NCBI GenBank assembly: GCA_040877415.1
Contig: JBBDNV010000164.1
Coordinates: 1 to 13,483, forward strand
Source of the DNA: JBBDNV01 sp040877415
GTDB taxonomy: Bacteria > Planctomycetota > Planctomycetia > Pirellulales > PALSA-1355
Direction: 5' to 3'
DNA: 13,483 bases
Shown here: piece by piece, positions 1 through 6,372 of the stretch
Position numbering within the stretch: the first letter of the stretch is position 1
How the letters are laid out: each line of letters starts with the position of its first letter
Translations under genes and position numbers: made by a program
Notes under the pieces: model-generated
What the model saw: the letters and a program-made list of their open reading frames with translations, nothing else
What the model was told of the DNA's origin: nothing
Database searches by the model: none

Positions 1-938
1 GGGTGGCTGCGCTCGCGGCGGCGCATGGCTTTGAACGCCGGGGCGTTGGCCCGGTTTTCCAGGATCCACTCGCGGGCGAACTTGCCGGTCTGAATCTCGT
101 CGAGAATCCGCTTCATTTCCCGGCGGGTTTCGTCGGTGACGATGCGCGGACCGCGCGTATAGTCGCCGTATTCGGCCGTGTTCGAAACGCTGTAGCGCAT
201 GTAGTTCAGCCCGCCCTGGTAGAACAAGTCGACGATCAGCTTCAATTCGTGCATGCATTCGAAGTAAGCCATCTCGGGCTGGTAGCCGGCCTCGACCAGC
301 GTTTCGAAGCTCGCCTTCACTAGCGCGCTGACGCCGCCGCACAACACCACCTGTTCGCCGAACAGGTCGGTCTCGGTTTCCTCGGCGAACGTGGTTTCGA
401 TGACGCCGGCGCGGCAGCCGCCGATTCCCTTGGCATAAGCCAAACCCAGGGCGCGGGAAGTTTCGCTGGCACCGGGATTGAGCGCGATCAGACACGGCAC
501 GCCGCCTCCTTTTTCGAACTCGCTGCGCACCAGGTGGCCCGGGCCTTTGGGCGCCACGAGCACCATGTCGACACCTTCGGGCGCTTCGACCTGGCCGAAG
601 TGGACGTTAAAGCCGTGCGAGCACATCAGGATGTTGCCCGGTTTCAGGTGCGGGCGGATGTGCTGGCGATAAACGTCCCCCTGCACTTCGTCGGGCAGCA
701 GGATGTTGACCAGGTCGCCCTTCTTGGCGGCTTCGTCGGCGGGCACCGGCTCGAAGCCGTGGCTTTTGGCCAGGTCATAGTTGGGACCGCCGGGCCTTTG
801 GCCGACCACGACCTTGCAGCCGCTGTCGCGCAAGTTCTGGGCATGGGCGTGCCCCTGCGAACCGTAGCCGATGATGGCGATCGTTTTGCCTTTGAGCAGC
901 GACAAGTCGGCGTCTTTTTCGTAGTAGATCGTGGTCAT
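1..938 (-). CDS. ilvC: Ketol-acid reductoisomerase, class I (3' end cut by window edge)
   Basis: Converts 2-acetolactate (or 2-aceto-2-hydroxybutyrate) to the dihydroxy acid, the second common step of valine, leucine and isoleucine synthesis, in the cytoplasm with NAD(P)H and Mg2+. The translation from the ATG at 936-938 begins MTTIYYEKDADLSLLKGK, followed by the Rossmann motif GYGSQGHAHA at residues 24-33. The metal/substrate motifs of the knotted domain are present: ETDLFGEQVVLCGG, ECMHELKLIVDLFYQGG and MRYSVSNTAEYGDY. There are 312 codons in view; class I enzymes have about 330-340, so only the last few tens of residues are missing. The coenzyme-phosphate loop is unusual: R48 is present, but positions 51 and 53 are Gly and Asn rather than Ser. 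The gene follows ilvN by 22 nt and is probably cotranscribed with it; only a weak GGA serves as a ribosome binding site. The identification is firm. Confidence 0.97.
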   Translation of the reverse strand, partial: MTTIYYEKDADLSLLKGKTIAIIGYGSQGHAHAQNLRDSGCKVVVGQRPGGPNYDLAKSHGFEPVPADEAAKKGDLVNILLPDEVQGDVYRQHIRPHLKPGNILMCSHGFNVHFGQVEAPEGVDMVLVAPKGPGHLVRSEFEKGGGVPCLIALNPGASETSRALGLAYAKGIGGCRAGVIETTFAEETETDLFGEQVVLCGGVSALVKASFETLVEAGYQPEMAYFECMHELKLIVDLFYQGGLNYMRYSVSNTAEYGDYTRGPRIVTDETRREMKRILDEIQTGKFAREWILENRANAPAFKAMRRRERSH

Positions 939-960
939 GCTTTGGTCCGGCGTTTTCGCG

Positions 961-1479
961 TTAGAGTTTCTTCGATTTGGCCTCGTCGGCTTCGCGTGGC
1001 CGCTGGCCGCGAACCATGGCAATGCGGCCGGTGCGCACCAGCTCGACGATTCCGAAAGGGCGCATCAGGTCGATGAACGATTCAATTTTTCGTTCCTGGC
1101 CCGAAATCTCCACGATCACTTCTTCGCCGGCGACGTCGACGATGCGGCCGCGAAATATTTCGGCCAGCTCGCGGATTTCGCTGCGGCAGCCGCCGCGCGG
1201 GGCGCGGACCTTGATCAATATCAGGTCGCGCTCGACGAAATCCTGCGAGCTGATGTCGACCACGCGCACGACGGTGACGACTTTTTCGAGCTGCTTGCGG
1301 ACCTGCTCGAGCACGGTGTCGTCGCCGACCACGACGAAGGTCATCCGCGACAGGTCCGGGTTTTCGGTCTCTCCGACCGCCAGGCTGTCGATGTTGTAGC
1401 CGCGCGAGGCGAGCATGCCCGAGATGTGGGCCAGCACCCCGGGAACGTTTTGCACCACCGCCGAGAGGACGTGCCGCAT
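961..1479 (-). CDS. ilvN: Acetolactate synthase small (regulatory) subunit
   Basis: Regulatory subunit of acetohydroxyacid synthase, which stimulates the catalytic subunit and confers valine feedback inhibition. The 172-residue product has the family's usual length and layout: an N-terminal ACT domain (about 2-75) and the C-terminal small-subunit domain (about 83-158). The signature NVPGVLAHISGMLASRGYNI at 11-30 keeps Asn11, Gly14 and Asn29, the positions known from E. coli IlvH to matter for valine binding, so feedback control is probably intact (inference). The frame is open upstream to 1545, but I chose the ATG at 1477-1479 because homologues begin here and a GGAG lies 7 nt upstream. ilvC follows 22 nt downstream. 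No ilvB is present on the promoter side, so the catalytic subunit must be encoded elsewhere. Paralogue naming (ilvN versus ilvH) is not distinguishable here. Confidence 0.95.
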   Translation of the reverse strand: MRHVLSAVVQNVPGVLAHISGMLASRGYNIDSLAVGETENPDLSRMTFVVVGDDTVLEQVRKQLEKVVTVVRVVDISSQDFVERDLILIKVRAPRGGCRSEIRELAEIFRGRIVDVAGEEVIVEISGQERKIESFIDLMRPFGIVELVRTGRIAMVRGQRPREADEAKSKKL

Positions 1480-1486
1480 GTGCCAA

Positions 1487-1490
1487 CTCC
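1487..1490 (-). promoter_or_regulatory. Ribosome binding site of ilvN
   Basis: GGAG on the minus strand, 7 nt from the ATG at 1477-1479. It supports this start over the more distal in-frame ATG at 1543-1545, whose 22 extra residues do not resemble the family. Confidence 0.6.
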
Positions 1491-1552
1491 AGTCGCGATT
1501 TTGGGCCGGCGCAGCAGGGAAACGATCAATCTGGGAACGAGTCAAACCAGTG

Positions 1553-1581
1553 ATGATAGCCCCCTGTCGGCGGGCTCACAA
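1553..1581 (-). promoter_or_regulatory. Candidate sigma70-type promoter of ilvN-ilvC
   Basis: On the minus strand a -35-like TTGTGA (1581-1576; 4 of 6 matches to TTGACA) is followed after exactly 17 nt by TATCAT (1558-1553; 5 of 6 to TATAAT). Transcription would start near 1546, leaving a leader of about 67 nt before ilvN and excluding the longer ilvN start. I saw no leader peptide rich in branched-chain codons and no T-box-like element in this short leader. Prediction by eye only. Confidence 0.4.
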
Positions 1582-1711
1582 GTGAACGAGCGGGCCGAGG
1601 GCGGCCAGGCCGGCCCGGAGTCGCCAGGGTGTCTGATCGCCAAACTAAACCCTGTTGCCGGCGACCGAGCCGTTTTTTCCGCCGGCCGGCGCGATCACGC
1701 ATCTTCCTGAT

Positions 1712-1748
1712 GCGCGCAGCGTCAATGAGGTTCGGCGGAGCTGCGCGC
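1712..1748 (-). terminator. Stem-loop just after the serine hydrolase gene
   Basis: A perfect 9-bp inverted repeat, GCGCGCAGC (1712-1720) and GCTGCGCGC (1740-1748), with a 19-nt loop, starts about 10 nt past the hydrolase stop codon at 1759-1761. The stem is very GC-rich. On the minus strand no U-run follows it, so it is not a classic intrinsic terminator. It could be a 3'-end stabilising hairpin or part of a factor-dependent terminator. Confidence 0.35.
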
Positions 1749-1758
1749 TGCCCGGCGG

Positions 1759-3696
1759 CTAAATCCAGTAGCCGATGAGGTTGAACTCAATGAGAAAGAC
1801 GATGACGATGATACATGCCGAGCAGACTACGAGACGGGCCACGCGCCGGACGAGACCGACCTTGCGCCCCACAAGCTGCCTTCCGGCTTCCAGAAACATC
1901 ACCATTGCCAACAGTGCCATCAGGTTTGCGCCGGTCAATGCCAGCCAGATTGCCAGGGACGGACCGTAGAGGAAATTGGTCAACGGAACGACGGACCAAT
2001 AGCACGCGACTAGCGTCGTTACGATTGCCGCGGCCAGAGCCGCGCTCACCAGCGGGCCCAAAGCGCCTGTTGCAGGGCGAAACTTCCCCTGCCTGATGCG
2101 CCGCCAAACAGCCGCCACGACTTGGAACGATCCGGCGAAGACCAAAACGGCGCATGCCGCCAGGAGCGAGAGGACAACCGTATCGGTCCGCTGCCAAAAC
2201 CCGAGACGCTCCGCGGCCAGATGGTCGCCGTCCACGTTCAAAAACATCTGGTCAATGCGACCACGGTCGTCCTCGTGAAACGCCACATAACGCCCCGGTT
2301 CGGACGAAAAGACAAGCGGCTCGGCGGTCGGTTCGCATGGCAGGTCGACGTCGGGGCCCAAGAGGTGAATTTTTCCGTCCACCACTTCGACGCGAACGTG
2401 CATGGCCAGGCTTAGGACGCGCTCGAAGGATGCATTGGCATAACGCATCGCGCGGTATTCTCCGGCGAACCGATCGAGGGGCCGCGTTTCGGGCGGTGTC
2501 GAGGTTGACTGAACGGCTTTGGGGAACTCGTGCTTTACCAGCTCGGGCAGGAGCCTCGTCCAGTGCTGCGGTTCCTGACGGTTCACGGCGACGAACAGAC
2601 CGGCGTCGCGTTCGGGAATGAACGCAATGACGGCCGAGTGTCCTGGCGCCGAACCGCCCTTCAGGAGAACCCTCTGGCCGAACAGCGACATCTCGGCCAG
2701 CCCTAACGTGTAGCCGGGAACGTCCGGGCGATGCGAAAAGTGGCGCCCCGTCATGCGCGTGACGACCGACGGCGGAAAAACTTCAGACGATTGGCCGCGC
2801 ACTGCCGCGAGGAACGCCACGATGAATCGCGCCATGTCCCCGCCAGTGGTTGCCAGAGCCCCGGCCGGATAGGGCCGGCTCCACACCGCTTCGACCAGAT
2901 CGCCGGTGGCCCAATAACCGGGGCACAGGCTCGAGGCAATCCGGCCGGGAACCGGAGGCACGAGAAACGCACTTCGCCGCATGCCGAGGGGCTCGAAAAC
3001 GTGAGTTGCCGCATAAGCGTCGAAGCGCAGCCCGGACTGCCGTTCGACCAGGTACCCCAGCAAGGCGTAGCCGTGATTGGAATAGGTGGCCACCACGCCA
3101 GCGGCCCGCGTTTGCGGGGGCATCCAGGTTTTCAAATACCCGCCGAGAGTCGCCACTTGCCCCGGGTCGCGCGTCAGGTATCCCAGCAGACGCTCGTCAA
3201 GTCCGCCGGTATGCACCAGCAAACGACTCGGCGTGACGGGTCCAAACTCCGCGGAGCCGACGTGCATGCCTTGCAAATACCGGTTCACGTCAGTGTCCAA
3301 ATCGAGTTTTCCCGTTTCGGCAAGCTGCAAGGCGCACAGGGCGGTGACGAGTTTTGACACCGACGCGAGGCGGAATACGGTCTGCTCGTAGTCGACCGGC
3401 GCGGCCGTCGCGCGATTGGCCACGCCGTAGCCGGTCGCGTGGCGCACCGCGCCGTCTCGAACCCAGACTACGACGGCGCCGGGGATGCCCAGCTCTTTCA
3501 TTTGTCGGTCGAAGAATTCGCCGAAGAATGCGTCGACGTCGCGGTCGTCGGAGGCGGCTTCATGAACTTCCGCGTCGGCCGCCCAGGGGCCGGTTGCAAT
3601 CGTCTTGCTTTCGCCACATGCGCGCGACACGAGCATCGAGACCAAACATGCCGCCGAGCAGGCCGTTCGGGCGTCAACAAATCGCGTGGCTTTCAT
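1759..3696 (-). CDS. Membrane-anchored serine hydrolase, beta-lactamase/PBP class C-like
   Basis: A 645-residue protein of the SxxK serine hydrolase superfamily (class C beta-lactamases, low-molecular-weight penicillin-binding proteins, esterases). Numbering from the chosen ATG at 3694-3696, the catalytic S-V-S-K is at 112-115, followed by a LLVHTGGL block at 159-166, the Tyr-containing YSN at 205-207, PAGALATTGGDMARF at 277-291 and the third motif GGSAPGHSA around His353. Residues 1-28 look like an export signal (basic start, hydrophobic stretch, then Ala-Cys-Gly). The C-terminus has four predicted membrane helices, about 506-531, 546-569, 581-602 and 621-645, so the catalytic domain probably faces the periplasm. 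Substrate is unknown: peptidoglycan peptides, D-amino peptides or esters are all possible. The frame is open to 3942, overlapping der, but upstream residues look non-coding. An ATG at 3757-3759 is the main alternative start. No convincing promoter was seen. Confidence 0.88.
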   Translation of the reverse strand: MKATRFVDARTACSAACLVSMLVSRACGESKTIATGPWAADAEVHEAASDDRDVDAFFGEFFDRQMKELGIPGAVVVWVRDGAVRHATGYGVANRATAAPVDYEQTVFRLASVSKLVTALCALQLAETGKLDLDTDVNRYLQGMHVGSAEFGPVTPSRLLVHTGGLDERLLGYLTRDPGQVATLGGYLKTWMPPQTRAAGVVATYSNHGYALLGYLVERQSGLRFDAYAATHVFEPLGMRRSAFLVPPVPGRIASSLCPGYWATGDLVEAVWSRPYPAGALATTGGDMARFIVAFLAAVRGQSSEVFPPSVVTRMTGRHFSHRPDVPGYTLGLAEMSLFGQRVLLKGGSAPGHSAVIAFIPERDAGLFVAVNRQEPQHWTRLLPELVKHEFPKAVQSTSTPPETRPLDRFAGEYRAMRYANASFERVLSLAMHVRVEVVDGKIHLLGPDVDLPCEPTAEPLVFSSEPGRYVAFHEDDRGRIDQMFLNVDGDHLAAERLGFWQRTDTVVLSLLAACAVLVFAGSFQVVAAVWRRIRQGKFRPATGALGPLVSAALAAAIVTTLVACYWSVVPLTNFLYGPSLAIWLALTGANLMALLAMVMFLEAGRQLVGRKVGLVRRVARLVVCSACIIVIVFLIEFNLIGYWI

Positions 3697-3808
3697 CAAC
3701 TTGCCGGCCAAGGAATCGAAGAAACGACCCACCGTAGTTCTATTTTCGCCGCGGGGCATGCTTTCTTGGAACCGCGCAGGCTCAAATGCGCCGCGAGCGA
3801 GAACGCAC

Positions 3809-5221
3809 TTACCCGCCGATCGCCGAATCGGCCGGGTTCTGCTCGGCGGAGTCGGTCTTGTCGGCCGCGTCGGTGTCGATCTCCGCGCGCCGGTCGCCGG
3901 GTTGGCGCTTGCGCAGGTAGAGCTTGATCGGAACCTCGGCAAACGGCAGATGCTCGCGCATCGCGCCGAGCAAATACCGCCGGTAGGTCTCGCCGAAAGC
4001 TTTGGGATTGCTCGAGAACATGACGATCGTGGGCGGCTCGGTGCCGACTTGCGTGGCGTAGAAAATCTTGGGCCGGCGATTCTGGTAGAGCGGCGGCGGG
4101 TTGGCGTCGAGCGCCGCGCGCACCACCTTGTTCAACTGGGCCGTGGTCACGCGCTGGCGGGCCTGCTTGTAGAGCATCTGGGCGTGGTTCACTAGCGCCT
4201 TGACGTTCTTACCCGTCTGCCCCGTGATGAACGCCATCGGCACGTACCACATCGTGCGAAACGTGTCGTGCAGGTAGGAGACCCATTTTTCGGTCGGCAT
4301 CGAATCGGCCATCAGGTCCCACTTGTTGACGACAAACACGCAGGGCTTGTAGTTCTCGGCGACGTACTCGCAAAGCTGCTTGTCGACTTTGCTGATCCGC
4401 TCCGTGGGGTCGAAAAACATGAGCACCACGTCGGCGCGGCGAATGCTCCGCTGCGCGCGGTGGGCGCTGTAGTAGTCGACGTCGGTCGTAATGCTCTTGC
4501 TGCGCCTCAGCCCGGGAGTATCGATGGCCACGAACGGCTTGCCGTCGAGCTCGAATCGCACGTCGACGCTGTCGCGCGTGGTGCCGGCCACTTCGCTGGT
4601 GATCATCCGTTCGGCGTTGACCAGCGTGTTGACGAACGTGCTTTTGCCCACGTTGCGGCGGCCGACGATCGCCACGTTCATCACCGGCTCGATGATCTGG
4701 GCCTTGCGTTCCTCGTCCTCGGGCTTGGGCAATCGCTCGGCGATCATGTCCAAAAGCCGCTGGCGCCCGCGGTTCTGCTGCGTGCTCGCGCAGATCAGCT
4801 TGCCGCGGCCGAGCTTGTAGAATTCGTCGGCCTGGCTGTCGAGGCTGGGGTCGTCCGCCTTGTTGGCGACGCAGATCACCGGGGCGTCGACGTAGCGCAG
4901 TCGGCGGGCCACCTCCTGGTCCAGGGGCGTCAGCCCGGTCCGCGCATCGACGACAAACAGCACCACGTGGACCGCCTCGAGCGCCGCGGCGATCTGCTCT
5001 TCGATCTTCGCGGTCAGATTGTCGGGATCGTCGAACCCGATGCCGCCCGTGTCCACCAGCTCGAAGTACCGCTCGCGCTCAAACATCAGGTAGGTCACGC
5101 GGTCGCGCGTCACGCCGGCGGTCTCGTCGACGATGGCCACCCGTTTGCGCGCGAGCCAGTTCAGGATGCTCGACTTCCCGACGTTGGGCCGGCCCACGAT
5201 GGCAACCTGCGGAATTCCCAT
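3809..5221 (-). CDS. der: Ribosome assembly GTPase Der (EngA)
   Basis: Essential GTPase with two tandem G domains that acts in late maturation of the 50S ribosomal subunit. The 470-residue product has the whole family architecture. G domain 1 has GRPNVGKS at 10-17, DTGG at 57-60 and NKAD at 120-123. G domain 2 has GRRNVGKS at 187-194, DTPG at 234-237 and NKWD at 299-302. A C-terminal KH-like domain follows at about 355-440. The last 30 residues form an Asp/Glu/Ala-rich tail absent from many homologues. In the second P-loop, Arg189 replaces the commoner Pro, a mild variation. The ATG at 5219-5221 gives the canonical MGIPQVAIVGRPNVGKSS start; the ribosome binding site is weak. The serine hydrolase follows after a 112-nt gap on the same strand, and the gene is divergent from the uracil-DNA glycosylase. 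Identification is firm. Confidence 0.98.
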   Translation of the reverse strand: MGIPQVAIVGRPNVGKSSILNWLARKRVAIVDETAGVTRDRVTYLMFERERYFELVDTGGIGFDDPDNLTAKIEEQIAAALEAVHVVLFVVDARTGLTPLDQEVARRLRYVDAPVICVANKADDPSLDSQADEFYKLGRGKLICASTQQNRGRQRLLDMIAERLPKPEDEERKAQIIEPVMNVAIVGRRNVGKSTFVNTLVNAERMITSEVAGTTRDSVDVRFELDGKPFVAIDTPGLRRSKSITTDVDYYSAHRAQRSIRRADVVLMFFDPTERISKVDKQLCEYVAENYKPCVFVVNKWDLMADSMPTEKWVSYLHDTFRTMWYVPMAFITGQTGKNVKALVNHAQMLYKQARQRVTTAQLNKVVRAALDANPPPLYQNRRPKIFYATQVGTEPPTIVMFSSNPKAFGETYRRYLLGAMREHLPFAEVPIKLYLRKRQPGDRRAEIDTDAADKTDSAEQNPADSAIGG

Positions 5222-5285
5222 GGCTCAGGCGACATGAATGCGAATCGAACGTTGCTGCGCCCACCGGCGCGAGCGAGCACGCTGT

Positions 5286-5314
5286 ATCATAGTTGAATCG
5301 GCCGGGGGGTCCAA
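5286..5314 (-). promoter_or_regulatory. Candidate sigma70-type promoter of der
   Basis: On the minus strand TTGGAC (5314-5309) and TATGAT (5291-5286; 5 of 6 matches to TATAAT) are separated by 17 nt. A start near 5279 would leave a leader of roughly 57 nt before the der ATG. The site sits in the 221-nt divergent region shared with the uracil-DNA glycosylase. Judged by eye. Confidence 0.38.
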
Positions 5315-5379
5315 TCGCGCCGGGCGATCCGCCTGCGCTTGCCCGACGGCAACGTACTTCCTGCACGACGGGCCGCTCG

Positions 5380-5385
5380 TATACT
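5380..5385 (+). promoter_or_regulatory. Candidate -10 box for the uracil-DNA glycosylase gene
   Basis: TATACT (5 of 6 matches to TATAAT) on the plus strand would place the transcription start near 5392 and give a leader of about 50 nt. The -35 region is poor (best is TTCCTG at 5358-5363), so this is only a suggestion. Confidence 0.28.
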
Positions 5386-5428
5386 GGACGTGCCGACGAT
5401 TCAGGAGTTTTGGAGAATCGCACCAAGC

Positions 5429-5433
5429 GAGGG
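5429..5433 (+). promoter_or_regulatory. Ribosome binding site of the uracil-DNA glycosylase
   Basis: GAGGG lies 9 nt before the ATG at 5443-5445. It decides for this start over the ATG at 5293-5295, which would add 50 residues of unrelated composition and would lie upstream of the proposed promoter. Confidence 0.55.
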
Positions 5434-5442
5434 CACCTCAAC

Positions 5443-6258
5443 ATGACCGCGCGACGAGAGGATCGAAGCTCGCGGGCCGTCACCGCGGCGCTGCAAACCT
5501 TGGAAAGCCTGCGGCAGGCGGGCGTCCGGCAACTGAGCAAGCCCGGCCGGGGTATGGCCCGGGACGATACCGAACGCGCGGCCCCGGCAGGCGAATCGCA
5601 GCTCGTGCCTTTGCCACACGCGTCGGGCCTGACGCCGCGCGGTCTGTTTGCCGAGCCGGTCGCGGCGCCCGGCGACTCGCTGGAAGTGATCCGCAGGGAA
5701 GTCGCCGCCTGCACGCTGTGCGACGAATTGGCGGCCACGCGGACGCAAACCGTGTTCGGCGTCGGCAATCCTCGGGCCCGGCTGTGCTTTTTGGGCGAAG
5801 CTCCCGGCGCCGACGAAGACGCCCAGGGGGAGCCGTTCGTCGGCCGGGCCGGTCAACTGCTGACGCGGATTATTGAAGCCTGCGCGCTTTCGCGCTCGGA
5901 CGTGTATATCCTGAACGTGCTGAAATGCCGTCCGCCGGGAAACCGCAACCCGCATCCGCACGAAGTGGCCAACTGCCGCGGCTTTCTCGATCGGCAGTTG
6001 GCCCAGATTCGGCCCGAGTTCATCTGCTGCCTGGGTTCGATTGCGGCCCAGACGCTGCTGGAGACGCAAATGCCGATCGGCCGCATGCGCGGCAAATTCT
6101 TTCAATACGAGGGCATTGACGTGATGTGCACCTATCATCCGGCCTACCTGCTGCGCAATCCGGCGGCGAAGAAGGACGTCTGGGAAGACATGAAGATGCT
6201 GATGGAGAAGATGGGCGTGGAAATAAAGGCAGAAGGCAGAAGGCAGAAGGCAGAATAA
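5443..6258 (+). CDS. Uracil-DNA glycosylase, family 4 (iron-sulfur type)
   Basis: Removes uracil from DNA to start base-excision repair of deaminated cytosine. The 271-residue product has the four cysteines of the family 4 [4Fe-4S] cluster: Cys90 and Cys93 (CTLC), then Cys162 and Cys178 spaced by 15 residues. It also has the active-site motif GEAPGADED at 118-126, PFVGRAGQLL at 131-140, NVLKCRPPGNRNP at 158-170 and the HPAYLL motif at 232-237. This is the family sometimes annotated as 'phage SPO1 DNA polymerase-related'. Residues 1-75 form a low-complexity extension ahead of the catalytic domain and look disordered. The last residues, AEGRRQKAE, are encoded by a tandem heptamer repeat rather than by conserved enzyme sequence. 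The gene is alone on the plus strand here, divergent from der and convergent with the kinase gene, whose stop lies 50 nt away. Confidence 0.95.
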   Translation: MTARREDRSSRAVTAALQTLESLRQAGVRQLSKPGRGMARDDTERAAPAGESQLVPLPHASGLTPRGLFAEPVAAPGDSLEVIRREVAACTLCDELAATRTQTVFGVGNPRARLCFLGEAPGADEDAQGEPFVGRAGQLLTRIIEACALSRSDVYILNVLKCRPPGNRNPHPHEVANCRGFLDRQLAQIRPEFICCLGSIAAQTLLETQMPIGRMRGKFFQYEGIDVMCTYHPAYLLRNPAAKKDVWEDMKMLMEKMGVEIKAEGRRQKAE

Positions 6259-6372
6259 GGGCAGCAGAAGGAAACTGCTTGTTCAAGCGTCGGCCGGCAG
6301 GGGGAAACTCATTCTCGCGGCTTGCGGCCTCCCGCATTTCCTTCTGCCTTCTGCCTTCTGCCTTCTGCCTTT
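6225..6372. repeat. Inverted pair of tandem heptamers (GGCAGAA x4 / TTCTGCC x4)
   Basis: Four exact GGCAGAA units occupy 6228-6255, and four exact TTCTGCC units occupy 6342-6369. With flanking A/T bases the two arms (6225-6255 and 6342-6372) form a perfect 31-bp inverted repeat around an 86-nt spacer. An additional partial copy, GCAGAAGGAAA at 6264-6274, is the exact complement of 6337-6347, offering an alternative pairing. The left arm codes the C-terminus of the glycosylase and the right arm codes part of the kinase tail, giving AEGRRQKAE in both. The 3' side of each arm is T-rich when read outward (TTTTCTT on plus, TTTATTT on minus), so the structure could also act as a bidirectional terminator. 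Heptameric tandem repeats are known in cyanobacteria as STRR sequences; whether this is related is inference. Confidence 0.9.

Noticed and set aside
1480..1545. Longer ilvN start at 1545
   Set aside because: Adds 22 unrelated residues, lies at the predicted transcription start, and a better ribosome binding site precedes the ATG at 1479.
1659..1678. Plus-strand hairpin CGGC-GACCGA-GCCG followed by six T
   Set aside because: Looks like a tiny intrinsic terminator, but the stem is only 4 bp and no plus-strand gene ends upstream of it.
931..1710. 259-codon plus-strand open frame opposite ilvN
   Set aside because: Antisense to a clearly conserved ilvN; rich in Asp/His/Ala and without domain features.
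3697..3942. N-terminal extension of the serine hydrolase overlapping the end of der
   Set aside because: The residues are Arg/Pro/Thr/Ser-rich shadow sequence of der's tail; a signal peptide starts at 3696. The ATG at 3759 is kept as a lesser alternative.
4268..5296. 342-codon plus-strand open frame opposite der
   Set aside because: Shadow of der: composition is His/Asp/Val/Gly-rich as expected for the complement of GC-rich codons, with no family resemblance, and der is unmistakable on the other strand.
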